A stretch of DNA of 64,000 bases from Rhodoblastus sp963713695 (GCA_963713695.1 CAVQMU010000009.1:372001-436000), one strand, 5' to 3'; positions 1 to 8,081 are shown, counted from the first letter of the stretch. Translations and numbers: made by a program. Notes: generated from the sequence alone by a model not told the origin.

Positions 1-2
1 CC

Positions 3-440
3 CCGGCGCTCAACCAGACCTTCATCGCGGCGGCCGGTTCGGGCGCGCGCTGCAATGGCGCGCCGATCGCTGTCTCCCGGCGGAAAATCCTGACCGGCGC
101 ACGCCTCGCCGCGCCGCATAGTTTCGACAAGCCGCTGGCCAGTTCCGGCCTCAGCTTCGAAGCGCAGCCGCGCCTGCCCTCGCTCGCCATGCGGATCATT
201 CGCGTCGCCGACGGCGAATTCGACGCAGCGCTGGCGCGCGAGAACGCCTGTGACTGGGACATAGCCGCCGCGGAACTGATCCTCGAGGAAGCAGGCGGAC
301 TTCTGACTGACTTCGACGGAAACGCGCCGCGTTACAACCGCGCCTCGCCGAAACATCCCGCGCTGGCGGCCGCCGCCCCCGCCCTGCAACCCTTCCTTAT
401 AGCCGCGGCGCGCGGAAAAGCCGCCGTCCCCGGAAACTGA
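3..440 (+). CDS. cysQ: 3'(2'),5'-bisphosphate nucleotidase / inositol monophosphatase family protein, C-terminal part (CysQ-like)
   Basis: The frame is open from the window edge, so the 5' end is missing. The visible 145 residues match the C-terminal lobe of the lithium-sensitive, magnesium-dependent inositol monophosphatase/CysQ family. The stretch CDWDIAAAELILEEAGG carries the family's second metal motif (W-D-x-A-A), in which the aspartate binds magnesium. CysQ removes a phosphate from 3'-phosphoadenosine 5'-phosphate, a product of sulfate assimilation. The place just ahead of DUF4170 and waaA/lpxK is familiar from rhizobial genomes and favours CysQ over a true inositol monophosphatase. The N-terminal metal motif lies outside the window, so substrate cannot be judged further. 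Confidence 0.85.
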   Translation, partial: PALNQTFIAAAGSGARCNGAPIAVSRRKILTGARLAAPHSFDKPLASSGLSFEAQPRLPSLAMRIIRVADGEFDAALARENACDWDIAAAELILEEAGGLLTDFDGNAPRYNRASPKHPALAAAAPALQPFLIAAARGKAAVPGN

Positions 441-463
441 TCCAATCTCCAACGGAGCTGCAC

Positions 464-700
464 ATGAGCCATGAAGTCGAACCCAAACAATTGCTGCATC
501 TGGTTTTCGGAGGCGAATTGCAAAATCTTTCCACCACCGATTTCAAGGATCTGACCAAGCTCGACCTGGTCGGCATGTATCCCGACTACAAGAGCGCCCA
601 TGCCGCTTGGAAGGCCAAGGCGCAATCAACGGTCGACAATGCGCAGATGCGCTATTTCATCGTCCACCTGCATCGCGTGCTCGACCCCTCTGACGATTGA
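464..700 (+). CDS. DUF4170 family small protein
   Basis: This 78-residue protein starts 23 bases after the CysQ-like gene, with CGGAGCTGCAC before its ATG. It has no signal peptide or membrane segment. The pattern (LVFGGEL near the N-terminus, VGMYPDY in the middle, MRYFIVHLHRVLDP near the C-terminus) fits the DUF4170 family of alphaproteobacteria, whose function is unknown. Its usual neighbours are lipid A genes, as here. It is probably co-transcribed with the preceding gene. No catalytic residues can be proposed. Confidence 0.85.
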   Translation: MSHEVEPKQLLHLVFGGELQNLSTTDFKDLTKLDLVGMYPDYKSAHAAWKAKAQSTVDNAQMRYFIVHLHRVLDPSDD

Positions 701-957
701 TTGGCGAGCAACCCGCTTAAGCTTTTGATCTAGCGCAATTGCCAAGGTGGAAGCTGCGCGCGGCGCTCGCTTTTGTGGCGCCGCTGCGCTATCTATCGAA
801 AAAAAGCGGGAGATGCTGGCGTCGCTGAGCAAAGCGGACGCCGCCTTTTTGCCGGAATAGGCCATCATGTAGCTGCATCGCGCCCGATTTCCGCCGTCGA
901 AGTGGAATCGGAGGAGATGCGGCGGTATTGAACTGCGACGGACGAGATCAGGCAATA

Positions 958-2244
958 ATGAAGACTTCGGTATTTTTGCCCGTCTATCGCGCCGTCGCCA
1001 CCGGCCTTGCGCCTTTGAGCGGCGCGTTCCTCTGGCGGCGCGCGCAACGCGGCAAGGAAGACCCGAACCGTCTCGACGAGCGGCGCGGCATCGCCAGCCT
1101 GCCTCGTCCCGCGGGACGACTTGCCTGGCTGCACGGCGCGAGCGTCGGCGAGGGGCTGGCGCTGCTTCCGCTGGTGCAGCGTCTTGTCGCCAAGGGATTT
1201 CATGTTCTCGTCACCAGCGGCACGGTGACCTCGTCGCGCATCCTCGCCCAACGACTGCCCTCCGGCGCGAGCCACCAGTTTGCGCCGCTCGACGCCCCGC
1301 GCTTTGTCGAGACTTTCCTCGACCATTGGCGGCCCGACCTGTTCCTGCTCGCCGAATCCGAGATCTGGCCGAACACGATCTGCGCCGTCCATCGCCGCAA
1401 CATCCCGATCGCTCTCGTCAACGCCCGTCTGTCGCCGCGTTCGTTTGCGCGCTGGCGGCGGCTGCCGGGCTTCATATCCTCATTGCTCTGCAAGATCGAC
1501 CTGTGCCTCGCCCAGAGCCAGGACGACGCCGCGCGGCTGATGGAGCTCGGAGCGCCGCGCGTAACCGCCGTCGGCAACCTCAAATATGACGTGGACGCGC
1601 CTCCTGCCGATCCCGCGCGGCTTGAAGCGCTGGCCAAGCAGATCGGCCCCCGCCCGATCTGGATCGCCGCCTCCACCCACGCCGGCGAAGAAGCGCTGGC
1701 GCTGCGCGTGCACAAGATGCTGACGCCGCATTTCCCCGGTCTCTTGACGGTGCTGGCGCCGCGCCACGCCGAACGCGGCGCGGAAATAGCGCAAGCCGCG
1801 CGCGCCGCCGGCTTCAACGTCGCGCAACGCTCGCAAAACGAGGCGATTCAACCGGAAACGCAGATCTATCTCGGCGACACGATGGGCGAGCTTGGCCTGT
1901 TCTATCGCCTGTCGAGCATCATTTTTGTCGGAAAATCGGTGTTCGGCCATGGCGGGCAGAATCCGATCGAGCCGGCCAAGCTCGGCTCGGCAATCCTGCA
2001 CGGCCCCCATGTCGGCAATTTCGTTGACGTTTATGCGGCGCTCGACGCACAGGGAGGCGCAATTCCGGTCAAGGACGCCGAGGCGCTCGCCCGCGCCCTG
2101 ACGTCCCTGTTCACCGATTCGAGCCTTTTGCGACGCACGGCCCAGGCTTCCCGCGAGATCGTCGGCGGCCTCGGCGGCGCCTCCGATAAAATTATGCAGG
2201 CGCTCGAACATTATATCGCGCACATGATTATATCTGAGCAGTAG
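958..2244 (+). CDS. waaA: 3-deoxy-D-manno-octulosonic acid (Kdo) transferase
   Basis: WaaA (KdtA) transfers Kdo from CMP-Kdo to the lipid A precursor at the cytoplasmic face of the inner membrane. The 428-residue product has the usual length. An N-terminal hydrophobic anchor is followed by HGASVGEG (about 59-66), AESEIWPN (about 132-139) and the C-terminal HGGQNPIEPA nucleotide-sugar motif, all typical of the family (GT30). The ATG at 958 gives the usual MKTSVFLPVYR start; an upstream TTG at 928 with a GGAGGAG behind it would add ten residues and cannot be excluded. lpxK follows 183 bases downstream. The lysophospholipid acyltransferase gene often found before waaA in relatives is not present. 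Confidence 0.93.
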   Translation: MKTSVFLPVYRAVATGLAPLSGAFLWRRAQRGKEDPNRLDERRGIASLPRPAGRLAWLHGASVGEGLALLPLVQRLVAKGFHVLVTSGTVTSSRILAQRLPSGASHQFAPLDAPRFVETFLDHWRPDLFLLAESEIWPNTICAVHRRNIPIALVNARLSPRSFARWRRLPGFISSLLCKIDLCLAQSQDDAARLMELGAPRVTAVGNLKYDVDAPPADPARLEALAKQIGPRPIWIAASTHAGEEALALRVHKMLTPHFPGLLTVLAPRHAERGAEIAQAARAAGFNVAQRSQNEAIQPETQIYLGDTMGELGLFYRLSSIIFVGKSVFGHGGQNPIEPAKLGSAILHGPHVGNFVDVYAALDAQGGAIPVKDAEALARALTSLFTDSSLLRRTAQASREIVGGLGGASDKIMQALEHYIAHMIISEQ

Positions 2245-2292
2245 CCGTTCAGGCGACGGGCAAAATGCTGCTGGCTTTGGCTGGCGGCGGCC

Positions 2293-2336
2293 TCTAGAAT
2301 TTGCCCGCGCCGTTCCTGAACGGGGCAAATTCTAGA
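2293..2336. repeat. 44-bp intergenic palindrome between waaA and lpxK
   Basis: The arms TCTAGAATTTGCCC (2293-2306) and GGGCAAATTCTAGA (2323-2336) are perfect 14-base reverse complements. The 16-base spacer contains a smaller GTTC/GAAC pairing. There is no run of T after it, so a classic terminator is not favoured. It looks like a repetitive extragenic palindrome in the waaA-lpxK spacer, where it may attenuate or stabilise the message. No second copy was noticed in this window. Confidence 0.6.
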
Positions 2337-2427
2337 CGCCTTTGAAAACGCGTGTCCTTTCGCAAAAAAGGCGTCCTCTTTTGCGGGATATGCGCTAGAT
2401 TTGATGTCCCTCAGGTTGCGAGGAACC

Positions 2428-3492
2428 ATGCGCGCGCCGGATTTCTGGTGGTCCGCAAAGCCAAGCACGCTCGGCCGTCTTGCGATCGCCTTGCTGACCC
2501 CCTTCTCCGCACTCTATGGACGCGCGGTTGTGCGGCGCATGGGACGGCCAGGCTCCCGGGTCAATGCGCCCGTGATCTGCGTCGGCAATTTCGTCGCTGG
2601 CGGCGCGGGCAAGACGCCGACCGCGCTCGCTCTGGCGAAATGGCTGAAGCGGTCCGGCGAAACCCCTTATTTCCTGTCGCGCGGCTATGGCGGCGCCTTG
2701 TCGGCGGACGGCGGCGCGCACCTCGTCGACCAACGCCGCCATTGCGCTGCGGAAGCCGGCGACGAACCACTGCTCCTCGCCCGCGTCGCCAGCACAGTGG
2801 TGGCGCGCGACCGCCCAACGGGCGCCATGCTGGCGCTGGCAGGCGGCGCCAGCATGATCGTGATGGACGACGGCCTGCAAAATCCCAGTCTGCGACGCGA
2901 CTTTACCCTCGCGGTCATCGACGGCGCAGTGGGATTCGGCAATGGAAGGCTTATCCCCGCCGGTCCATTGCGCGCGCCGCTTGACCTTCAATTGCGCGTG
3001 ACCAGCGCCGGACTGGTGATCGGCGAGGGCCAGGCCGGCGAAAAAGCGGCGGCGCGGCTGGTTGCCGCGGGCAAGCCTGTGTTCCACGGCAGGCTGGCGC
3101 CCGACGCCAATGCAGCTCTGAAGGTGCTCGGCGCGCGCGTCGTGGCCTTCGCCGGCATTGGCCGACCCCAGAAATTCTTCGAATCGCTGGAAGCCTGTGG
3201 CGCGCGGATCGTCGCCCGCCACGCCTTCGCCGATCACCACCCCTATCGTCTCGCCGAAATCACCGCCCTGCAAAGGCAGGCGGAGGCGCTCGATGCGATG
3301 CTGGTGACGACAGAGAAGGACATGGTCAAAATCACCACGTTCCTGCCGCTGCTGCGGCCGAAACTGCCGCAGCCCGAGGCCTTGCCGGTCGGGCTGGTGG
3401 TCGAGGAGGCGGAGGAACTGCAGCGCCTTTTGCGCGACGCTGTGGCAAACTGCCGTGCGGCGGGCCGCTTTTCCGGACAGGTGGATATTTAG
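2428..3492 (+). CDS. lpxK: Tetraacyldisaccharide 4'-kinase
   Basis: LpxK phosphorylates the 4' position of the lipid A disaccharide, the last step before Kdo addition, at the inner membrane. The protein has an N-terminal hydrophobic segment and the family's P-loop GNFVAGGAGKTP at about residues 53-64, followed by SRGYGG and VMDDGLQNPSL, which are LpxK signatures. The ATG at 2428 is preceded by GCGAGGAACC and starts in the region conserved in the family; ATG 2404 would add eight residues but lacks a Shine-Dalgarno sequence. The 354-residue length is normal. Together with waaA this forms a lipid A/Kdo block. Confidence 0.95.
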   Translation: MRAPDFWWSAKPSTLGRLAIALLTPFSALYGRAVVRRMGRPGSRVNAPVICVGNFVAGGAGKTPTALALAKWLKRSGETPYFLSRGYGGALSADGGAHLVDQRRHCAAEAGDEPLLLARVASTVVARDRPTGAMLALAGGASMIVMDDGLQNPSLRRDFTLAVIDGAVGFGNGRLIPAGPLRAPLDLQLRVTSAGLVIGEGQAGEKAAARLVAAGKPVFHGRLAPDANAALKVLGARVVAFAGIGRPQKFFESLEACGARIVARHAFADHHPYRLAEITALQRQAEALDAMLVTTEKDMVKITTFLPLLRPKLPQPEALPVGLVVEEAEELQRLLRDAVANCRAAGRFSGQVDI

Positions 3493-3523
3493 GGAATCGC
3501 GGGAAAGCACCTGGGAGCTTGAT

Positions 3524-3829
3524 TTAATTCCGCGTATTGCGAACCTTGGCAAAATACCGCGAAAGATAAGAGCCAAGCGCCAAAGCGCCAGCGGCGAGCG
3601 CCAGGCAGTCGAAATTCAAGCCGACGACGACCGGGCTTCGCGCCAGCAGCGCCATCCCGACAAAAAGATTGAACGCCCCCCACAGAAAATTGATGAACGC
3701 CGGCGAATGGCCTACGCCTCGAGGCTTGGCAAACGGAGTCGGAAAGGCCGCGCCCTGCAAGCCCGCGCATAAATGCGGAACGGAATTGCAGAGAAATGCG
3801 CCGGCGAAGAACAAGGCGATGAAATTCAT
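3524..3829 (-). CDS. Small conserved membrane protein, four hydrophobic segments
   Basis: The 101-residue product starts MNFIALFFAG and has hydrophobic stretches near residues 3-20, 45-62 and 68-90, with the motif FPTPFAKPRG after the first. I recognise the pattern (VPH, FPTPFA, LWGAFN) from small proteins encoded beside TetR regulators, but no function is established. A GGAAGAG precedes the chosen ATG. The longer frame reading into the TetR gene is a shadow. It lies 50 bases downstream of tetR on the same strand and is probably co-transcribed with it and controlled by the operators at 4437-4497. Confidence 0.75.
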   Translation of the reverse strand: MNFIALFFAGAFLCNSVPHLCAGLQGAAFPTPFAKPRGVGHSPAFINFLWGAFNLFVGMALLARSPVVVGLNFDCLALAAGALALGSYLSRYFAKVRNTRN

Positions 3830-3879
3830 GGGCTCTTCCGAAGTGAATGTTTGGCGCGCTACGTCCATCGGCTTCCAAC

Positions 3880-4428
3880 CTATCCGAGGCGCGTGAGCAT
3901 CGGCAGGATCGTATCGAGGAATCCGCTCTGGTTTTTTTCGGCGGCGACCTGATCGTCCATGATCATCCGCCCGACCATCGCGTGATAGACGAAGCGCGCC
4001 CGCGCCTGCGCCGCGTCCGATGAAAAGCCGATCTCGACGAACAAATTTTCGAGATATTCGATGCGCCGCCGATCCACGATATGAAGCACCGACCGCGCGG
4101 CCTCGTCGTGAGCCGCCCAAGTCCTGACGCTGCGGTCGACGCGGAGGTCGGCGCGTCCGACGATCTTGAACAAGCCAGCCAGCCGAGCTTGCGCATCGCC
4201 GCCACGGGCTTCGATCAGCTCGATCACGTCGCTGGTCGTGCAAATCCGCCAAGCCTCGAGCAAAGCTTCAAGCAGCGCGCCACGATCTTTGAAATGCCAA
4301 TAAAAACTACCCTTGGTCACGCCCAGCTTTTCCGCCAGGCGCTCGACCCGCACGGCCTCGACGCCTTGCTCGGCCAGGGCCTGCAAGCCCGCGATGATCC
4401 ATTCCTGCTTTCCAAGCCGCTTGCTCAT
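3880..4428 (-). CDS. TetR/AcrR family transcriptional regulator
   Basis: The 182-residue protein has a classic TetR N-terminal DNA-binding domain: IIAGLQALAEQGVEAVRVERLAEKLGVTKGSFYWHFKDR contains the helix-turn-helix at about residues 27-48 (GVTKGSFYWHF is the recognition helix). The C-terminal ligand-binding half is divergent, as usual. Two near-identical palindromes lie in the gap between it and the divergent gene at 4519, and the nearer is only 8 bases from this start codon, which fits autorepression. The ligand is unknown. Both flanking genes encode small membrane proteins, the likely regulatory targets. Confidence 0.93.
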   Translation of the reverse strand: MSKRLGKQEWIIAGLQALAEQGVEAVRVERLAEKLGVTKGSFYWHFKDRGALLEALLEAWRICTTSDVIELIEARGGDAQARLAGLFKIVGRADLRVDRSVRTWAAHDEAARSVLHIVDRRRIEYLENLFVEIGFSSDAAQARARFVYHAMVGRMIMDDQVAAEKNQSGFLDTILPMLTRLG

Positions 4429-4436
4429 GCCTCACC

Positions 4437-4450
4437 ATACGCAAGCGTAT
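4437..4450. promoter_or_regulatory. TetR operator candidate, tetR-proximal
   Basis: ATACGC-AA-GCGTAT is a perfect inverted repeat with the half-site ATACG. It lies 8 bases before the tetR start codon and matches the second site at 4484-4497 at ATACG/CGTAT. Two such sites in a divergent promoter are typical of TetR autoregulation. Confidence 0.65.
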
Positions 4451-4476
4451 TGACAGCCGCAAGGGAGCGGCATAAA
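4450..4476 (+). promoter_or_regulatory. Candidate sigma-70 promoter for the gene at 4519
   Basis: TTGACA at 4450-4455 is a consensus -35 box. CATAAA at 4471-4476 could be the -10, with a 15-base spacer that is a little short. The -35 overlaps the last base of the first operator, and the second operator falls where transcription would begin, so a bound TetR would block the promoter. Assignment rests on sequence only. Confidence 0.4.
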
Positions 4477-4483
4477 CAGGAAC

Positions 4484-4497
4484 ATACGGCACCGTAT
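4484..4497. promoter_or_regulatory. TetR operator candidate, distal
   Basis: ATACGG-CA-CCGTAT is a perfect inverted repeat sharing ATACG...CGTAT and the flanking C...TG with the site at 4437-4450; the centres are 47 bases apart. It lies 21 bases before the ATG of the divergent membrane protein gene. Confidence 0.65.
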
Positions 4498-4518
4498 TGA
4501 AAGCAGAGGGCGGCGCGC

Positions 4519-4899
4519 ATGATGAATACGTCCTTGGCCTTGGCCGCAAGTCTCGTCTTTTTGGTCGGCTTGGCGCACTCGTGGCTCGGCGAGGTCAGAT
4601 TGCTCGGGCCATTGCTCGCCCCGGGGACGCGGCAGGGAATTTTGGAAAAAAGCGCCTTCGCGCGCCGCATCCTGCGGTTTGCGTGGCATCTCACGACGCT
4701 GGCGTGGTGGGGAACCGGCGCGATGCTCGCAGCCTTTTCGCTGTCGCCGATCGATCGGGGCGGCAAGATCGCGCTGGCGGCTGCAGCCACGACTTTTTTC
4801 GTCACGGGACTGGTTATCCTCGCGACCAGTCGCGGCCGCCATCTGGCGTGGCCGGTGTTTTTCGCAATCGCCGCGCTTGCGACAGGCCCGCTGATTTAA
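4519..4899 (+). CDS. Small integral membrane protein, TetR-divergent
   Basis: The 126-residue protein has about four hydrophobic segments (residues 5-22, 55-75, 82-105 and 110-125) and almost no soluble domain. The start follows GAGGGCGGCGCGC; ATG 4522 is equally possible. It is transcribed away from tetR, with both operator palindromes between them, so it is a probable TetR target. Small proteins of this kind are usually hypothetical; transport, or an accessory role to an enzyme elsewhere, cannot be told apart. Confidence 0.75.
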   Translation: MMNTSLALAASLVFLVGLAHSWLGEVRLLGPLLAPGTRQGILEKSAFARRILRFAWHLTTLAWWGTGAMLAAFSLSPIDRGGKIALAAAATTFFVTGLVILATSRGRHLAWPVFFAIAALATGPLI

Positions 4900-4911
4900 G
4901 GGCGCAGGACG

Positions 4912-5139
4912 TCAGCCTCCGCTGGCGCCGAGTTGCTTCAGCCGCAACTCCACCGCCTCCGGCCCGGCATAGGGCTCCTGGCGATCGACGTTCCAGTAGC
5001 GCAGGTCTTCGAGCGCGATCTGCGCGCCCGTGGCCGCGCAGACGACAAAGGCCCCCGGTTTTTTCACCTTGAAATCGCCGTCGAGATATTCGAGTTCGGC
5101 CGGGCCGCCTAACGCGGCGCGACGATCCATCCGGTTCAT
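4912..5139 (-). CDS. DUF2093 family protein
   Basis: The product is 75 residues from the ATG at 5139. It shows the family pattern: GGPAELEYLDGDFKV, then GAFVVCAATGAQI, LRYWNVDRQEPYAGPEAVELR. The single CAATG cysteine and the YWNVDRQE stretch are the conserved core. The frame extends upstream to 5283, but the extra residues look non-coding and the family begins near here. In many rhizobia DUF2093 directly follows lpxK on the same strand; here it is on the other strand and separated by the TetR divergon, which suggests a local rearrangement or insertion. Function is unknown. Confidence 0.85.
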   Translation of the reverse strand: MNRMDRRAALGGPAELEYLDGDFKVKKPGAFVVCAATGAQIALEDLRYWNVDRQEPYAGPEAVELRLKQLGASGG

Positions 5140-5227
5140 GCGCGGGTTCCATTTCGCCCGAGGCCCAGGGGCGTCAAATTTGCCTGAAAATATGTAACGG
5201 CATTGACCGCCGGCTTCAATCTCGAAC

Positions 5228-6703
5228 TTAAATGCCAAATCCTGTGTCCGGTTCGGTCGCAGCGTCCACGGGCGCCGTCTCAATCGGCCGCGGCAGCCTG
5301 ACCATGGTCACGCTGCACGGCGCCTGAGCGACAATGCGTGTGGCCACCGGGCCTATGCCGCGTCTTAGCGGCGAATTGGCGCCGATAACCATCTGATCGA
5401 CATGGTTTTGGTGGGCGAAATCGATCAGCGCCGCCGCAGGATCGGCCGCCTCCAGCACATGCGCCGTAACCTGTTGTTGTGAAAGGCCGAGCGCGCTGGC
5501 CCATTGTCGCAATTCGACAAGCCTCCGGACATGCAGGTTGCGCCCGTGTTCGTCTTGCGGATTGTCGATGCGCAGCCGGCTCGACTTGATCACCGTGACG
5601 CAGGCAAGCCGCGCGCCGGGCGCGGTCGTCATAAGCCGGCTCGCGGCTTCGCGGATGGATTCGGCCAAGGCCGCGTTTTCAAGAGCAAGGTCGACCGCCG
5701 CCATGACAATGGGCGCCGACGCCCGCCGCGACGCCATGCTGCGCGCAAAATGCTGCGGCCTGAGTTTCTGCGCCCACCAGCGCCGCCGCGCCGTAAGCCA
5801 GGAATCGGAGCAGAATTTCTCGGCCCGCTCGGTCAGGACAATCTGGTCGGGGTTGGCCAGCTCAAGCGCCAGTTGCGCGGCAGTCGGAATGCGGTTTTCC
5901 GCCTCCGGCTCAAGGCAATGCAGGATGACCTCCTGCAACCAGGGCGGACATTTGGGATTGAGCGAGCTGGGCGGCTCGGGATCGCGCCAGAAGCGCCGCG
6001 CCAGCGCGCGCTGCTTGCGCGGATAGCCGAAGGGCCTTTGCCCGGTCAGCAGATAATAAAGCACCACGCCAAGCGAAAATATGTCGCTGCGAGGATCGCT
6101 GCGGTCCCGCGCGATCTGCTCGGGCGAAAGATAGGGGCCGGTGCCGATGGGCACGCGGAATTCCTCGGCCAGCAGATCCGGCAGCAGGTCGTGACGCGAC
6201 AAGCCGAAATCGATCAGCGTGAATTCGCCGGCAACTTTGGACCCGCCGCTTCGGCGCATGATATTGGAGGGCTTGATGTCCAGATGGATGACGTTCTGGG
6301 CGTGCAATTCGGCCAGGGCGCGAGCGACGCCGACCCCGATTTCGACAACCTCCCCGACGGGCAGCGGCGCGTCGTCCACTTTCGAGAGCAGCGACTGGCC
6401 CTCGATCATCTCCATGACAATGTAAGGTCGCGTGCTGAAATCGCCTGATGCGATGAATTTTGGAGAATGCGGGCCTGTCAGCAACGGCAGGATCATCTGC
6501 TCCATTTCGAAGCTGACGATGCAGGTGGCGTCATCGCCATCCTGCACGATTGGCGCCTTGAGCACGGCGGGCGGCGACATGTCGTCGCGGCTCACCTTCC
6601 AGATATGGGCCATTCCGCCCACATGCAGCCGCTCGACGAGACGGAAGCCGTCGATGACGTCGCCGGGGCGGAGGTCCGAAAACGTGGGCGTTTCAATCGA
6701 AAT
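5228..6703 (-). CDS. Serine/threonine protein kinase fused to a C-terminal universal stress (UspA) domain
   Basis: Residues about 15-300 form a Hanks-type kinase: the glycine-rich loop region ERLHVGGMAHIWKV, VLK (Lys49), HLDIKPSN (140-147, catalytic Asp142) and DFG (165-167), then the GTGPYLSPEQ activation segment. HRD is HLD here. Residues about 330-480 are a UspA fold ending in VIGANSPLRRGIGPVATRIVAQ, the nucleotide-binding G-2x-G-9x pattern. No membrane anchor is visible. The first conventional start (GTG at 6622) falls inside the glycine loop. The frame continues upstream with family-like sequence (RPGDVIDGFRLVER) but has no ATG, GTG or TTG. An ATT at 6703 with GAGGGAG seven bases upstream is my choice. 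The fusion suggests ATP-linked stress signalling; targets are unknown. Confidence 0.88.
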   Translation of the reverse strand: MSIETPTFSDLRPGDVIDGFRLVERLHVGGMAHIWKVSRDDMSPPAVLKAPIVQDGDDATCIVSFEMEQMILPLLTGPHSPKFIASGDFSTRPYIVMEMIEGQSLLSKVDDAPLPVGEVVEIGVGVARALAELHAQNVIHLDIKPSNIMRRSGGSKVAGEFTLIDFGLSRHDLLPDLLAEEFRVPIGTGPYLSPEQIARDRSDPRSDIFSLGVVLYYLLTGQRPFGYPRKQRALARRFWRDPEPPSSLNPKCPPWLQEVILHCLEPEAENRIPTAAQLALELANPDQIVLTERAEKFCSDSWLTARRRWWAQKLRPQHFARSMASRRASAPIVMAAVDLALENAALAESIREAASRLMTTAPGARLACVTVIKSSRLRIDNPQDEHGRNLHVRRLVELRQWASALGLSQQQVTAHVLEAADPAAALIDFAHQNHVDQMVIGANSPLRRGIGPVATRIVAQAPCSVTMVRLPRPIETAPVDAATEPDTGFGI

Positions 6704-6854
6704 GGCGCGACTCCCTCGCGCGAAACTAGCCCAGGCGAAGGGCTGGCGCCATCTCGATCGCCGCGGTGAGCGCCCCTCTTTTTCCGCGTCGCATGATGCC
6801 TTCCGCGCGTAGCTGCGCTAGAACAGCGCGTCATTCTTGCGGGGAGTCGATTTC

Positions 6855-8072
6855 ATGACGCCGAAAAAAATTCTGGTCGCCCAGGGCGGCGGCCCAACTG
6901 CCGTCATCAACCAGTCGCTGGCCGGCGTCGTGCTCGAAGCGCGCAAGTTCGCCGGCGTCAGCCGCGTCTATGGCGCGCATCATGGCGTGCGAGGCATCGT
7001 CAACGAGGATCTGCTCGACCTGACGCAGGAGACCAGCCACAATCTGGAAATGGTCGCCCATACGCCGTCCTCTGCGCTGGGCTCGACCCGCGACAAGCCC
7101 GACGTGAAATATTGCCACGAAATCTTCAAGGTGCTGCAGGCGCACGAGATCGGCGCCTTCTTCTACATCGGCGGCAACGATTCCTCGGATACGGTGCGCA
7201 TCGTCAGCGAAGAGGCGAAAAAGGCGAACTATCCGCTGCGCAGCGTCCATATCCCCAAGACAATCGACAATGATCTCGTCGGCAACGACCACACGCCCGG
7301 CTTTCCATCGGCGGCGCGCTTCGTCGCCCAGGCCTTCGCCGGCGCCAACCTCGACAATGCCGCGCTTCCCGGCGTCTATGTCGCCGTGGTCATGGGCCGT
7401 CATGCCGGCTTTCTCACCGCGGCCTCCGCGCTTGGCAAGAAATTCCCCGACGATGGCCCGCATCTGATCTACGTGCCGGAACGCGTCTTCGACGTCGACA
7501 AATTCCTGGGCGACGTGAAGCGCGTTTATGACCGCTACGGCCGCTGCGTGGTCGCGGTTTCCGAAGGCATACACGACGCGACCGGCGCGCCGATCATCAC
7601 CAGGCTTGCCCAGCAGATCGAGCATGACGCGCATGGCAACGTCCAGCTTTCCGGCACCGGCGCGCTGGCCGACCTGCTTTGCGAGGAGATCAAGAACAAG
7701 CTCGGCATCAAGCGCGTGCGCGGCGACACGTTCGGCTACCTGCAGCGCTCCTTCATCGGCTGCGTCTCCGACGTCGACCAGCGCGAGGCGCGCGAAGTCG
7801 GCGAGAAGGCGGTGCAATACGCCATGTGGGGCGACCGCGACGGCTCGGTGGCGATCAAGCGCACCGGCTATTATTCGGTCGATTACGAATTGGTCCCGCT
7901 CGACAGCGTCGCCGGCAAGACCCGCGTGATGGAGGACGAGTTCCTGGCCTCCTGCGGCACCGATGTGACCGACGCCTTCCGCCTCTACCTGCGGCCGCTG
8001 CTCGGCTCAGGCATGCCCGACGCCTTCCGCCTGCGCCCCAACGCGGTGGCCAAGGTGCTGAACAAGGGCTGA
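6855..8072 (+). CDS. pfp: Pyrophosphate-type 6-phosphofructokinase
   Basis: This 405-residue enzyme interconverts fructose 6-phosphate and fructose 1,6-bisphosphate in the cytoplasm. Two diagnostic sites favour pyrophosphate over ATP as phosphoryl donor: GGNDS at 106-110, where ATP enzymes have GGDGS with glycine in the fourth place, and PKTIDND at 134-140, with lysine in place of the ATP-type glycine. GRHAGFL is the substrate-binding MGR loop. The ATG at 6855 follows GGGGAG; a TTG at 6837 is upstream of that site and unlikely. PPi-dependent enzymes are reversible and are well known in methanotrophs, which agrees with the proposed lineage. A strong hairpin follows at 8082. Confidence 0.92.
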   Translation: MTPKKILVAQGGGPTAVINQSLAGVVLEARKFAGVSRVYGAHHGVRGIVNEDLLDLTQETSHNLEMVAHTPSSALGSTRDKPDVKYCHEIFKVLQAHEIGAFFYIGGNDSSDTVRIVSEEAKKANYPLRSVHIPKTIDNDLVGNDHTPGFPSAARFVAQAFAGANLDNAALPGVYVAVVMGRHAGFLTAASALGKKFPDDGPHLIYVPERVFDVDKFLGDVKRVYDRYGRCVVAVSEGIHDATGAPIITRLAQQIEHDAHGNVQLSGTGALADLLCEEIKNKLGIKRVRGDTFGYLQRSFIGCVSDVDQREAREVGEKAVQYAMWGDRDGSVAIKRTGYYSVDYELVPLDSVAGKTRVMEDEFLASCGTDVTDAFRLYLRPLLGSGMPDAFRLRPNAVAKVLNKG

Positions 8073-8081
8073 GCCCCAATT

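Noticed and set aside
747..860. 37-codon frame (VEAARGARF to AAFLPE) between DUF4170 and waaA
   Set aside because: It has a GTG start but weak ribosome site and no recognised family. It may be a remnant, but the evidence is too thin to call a gene.
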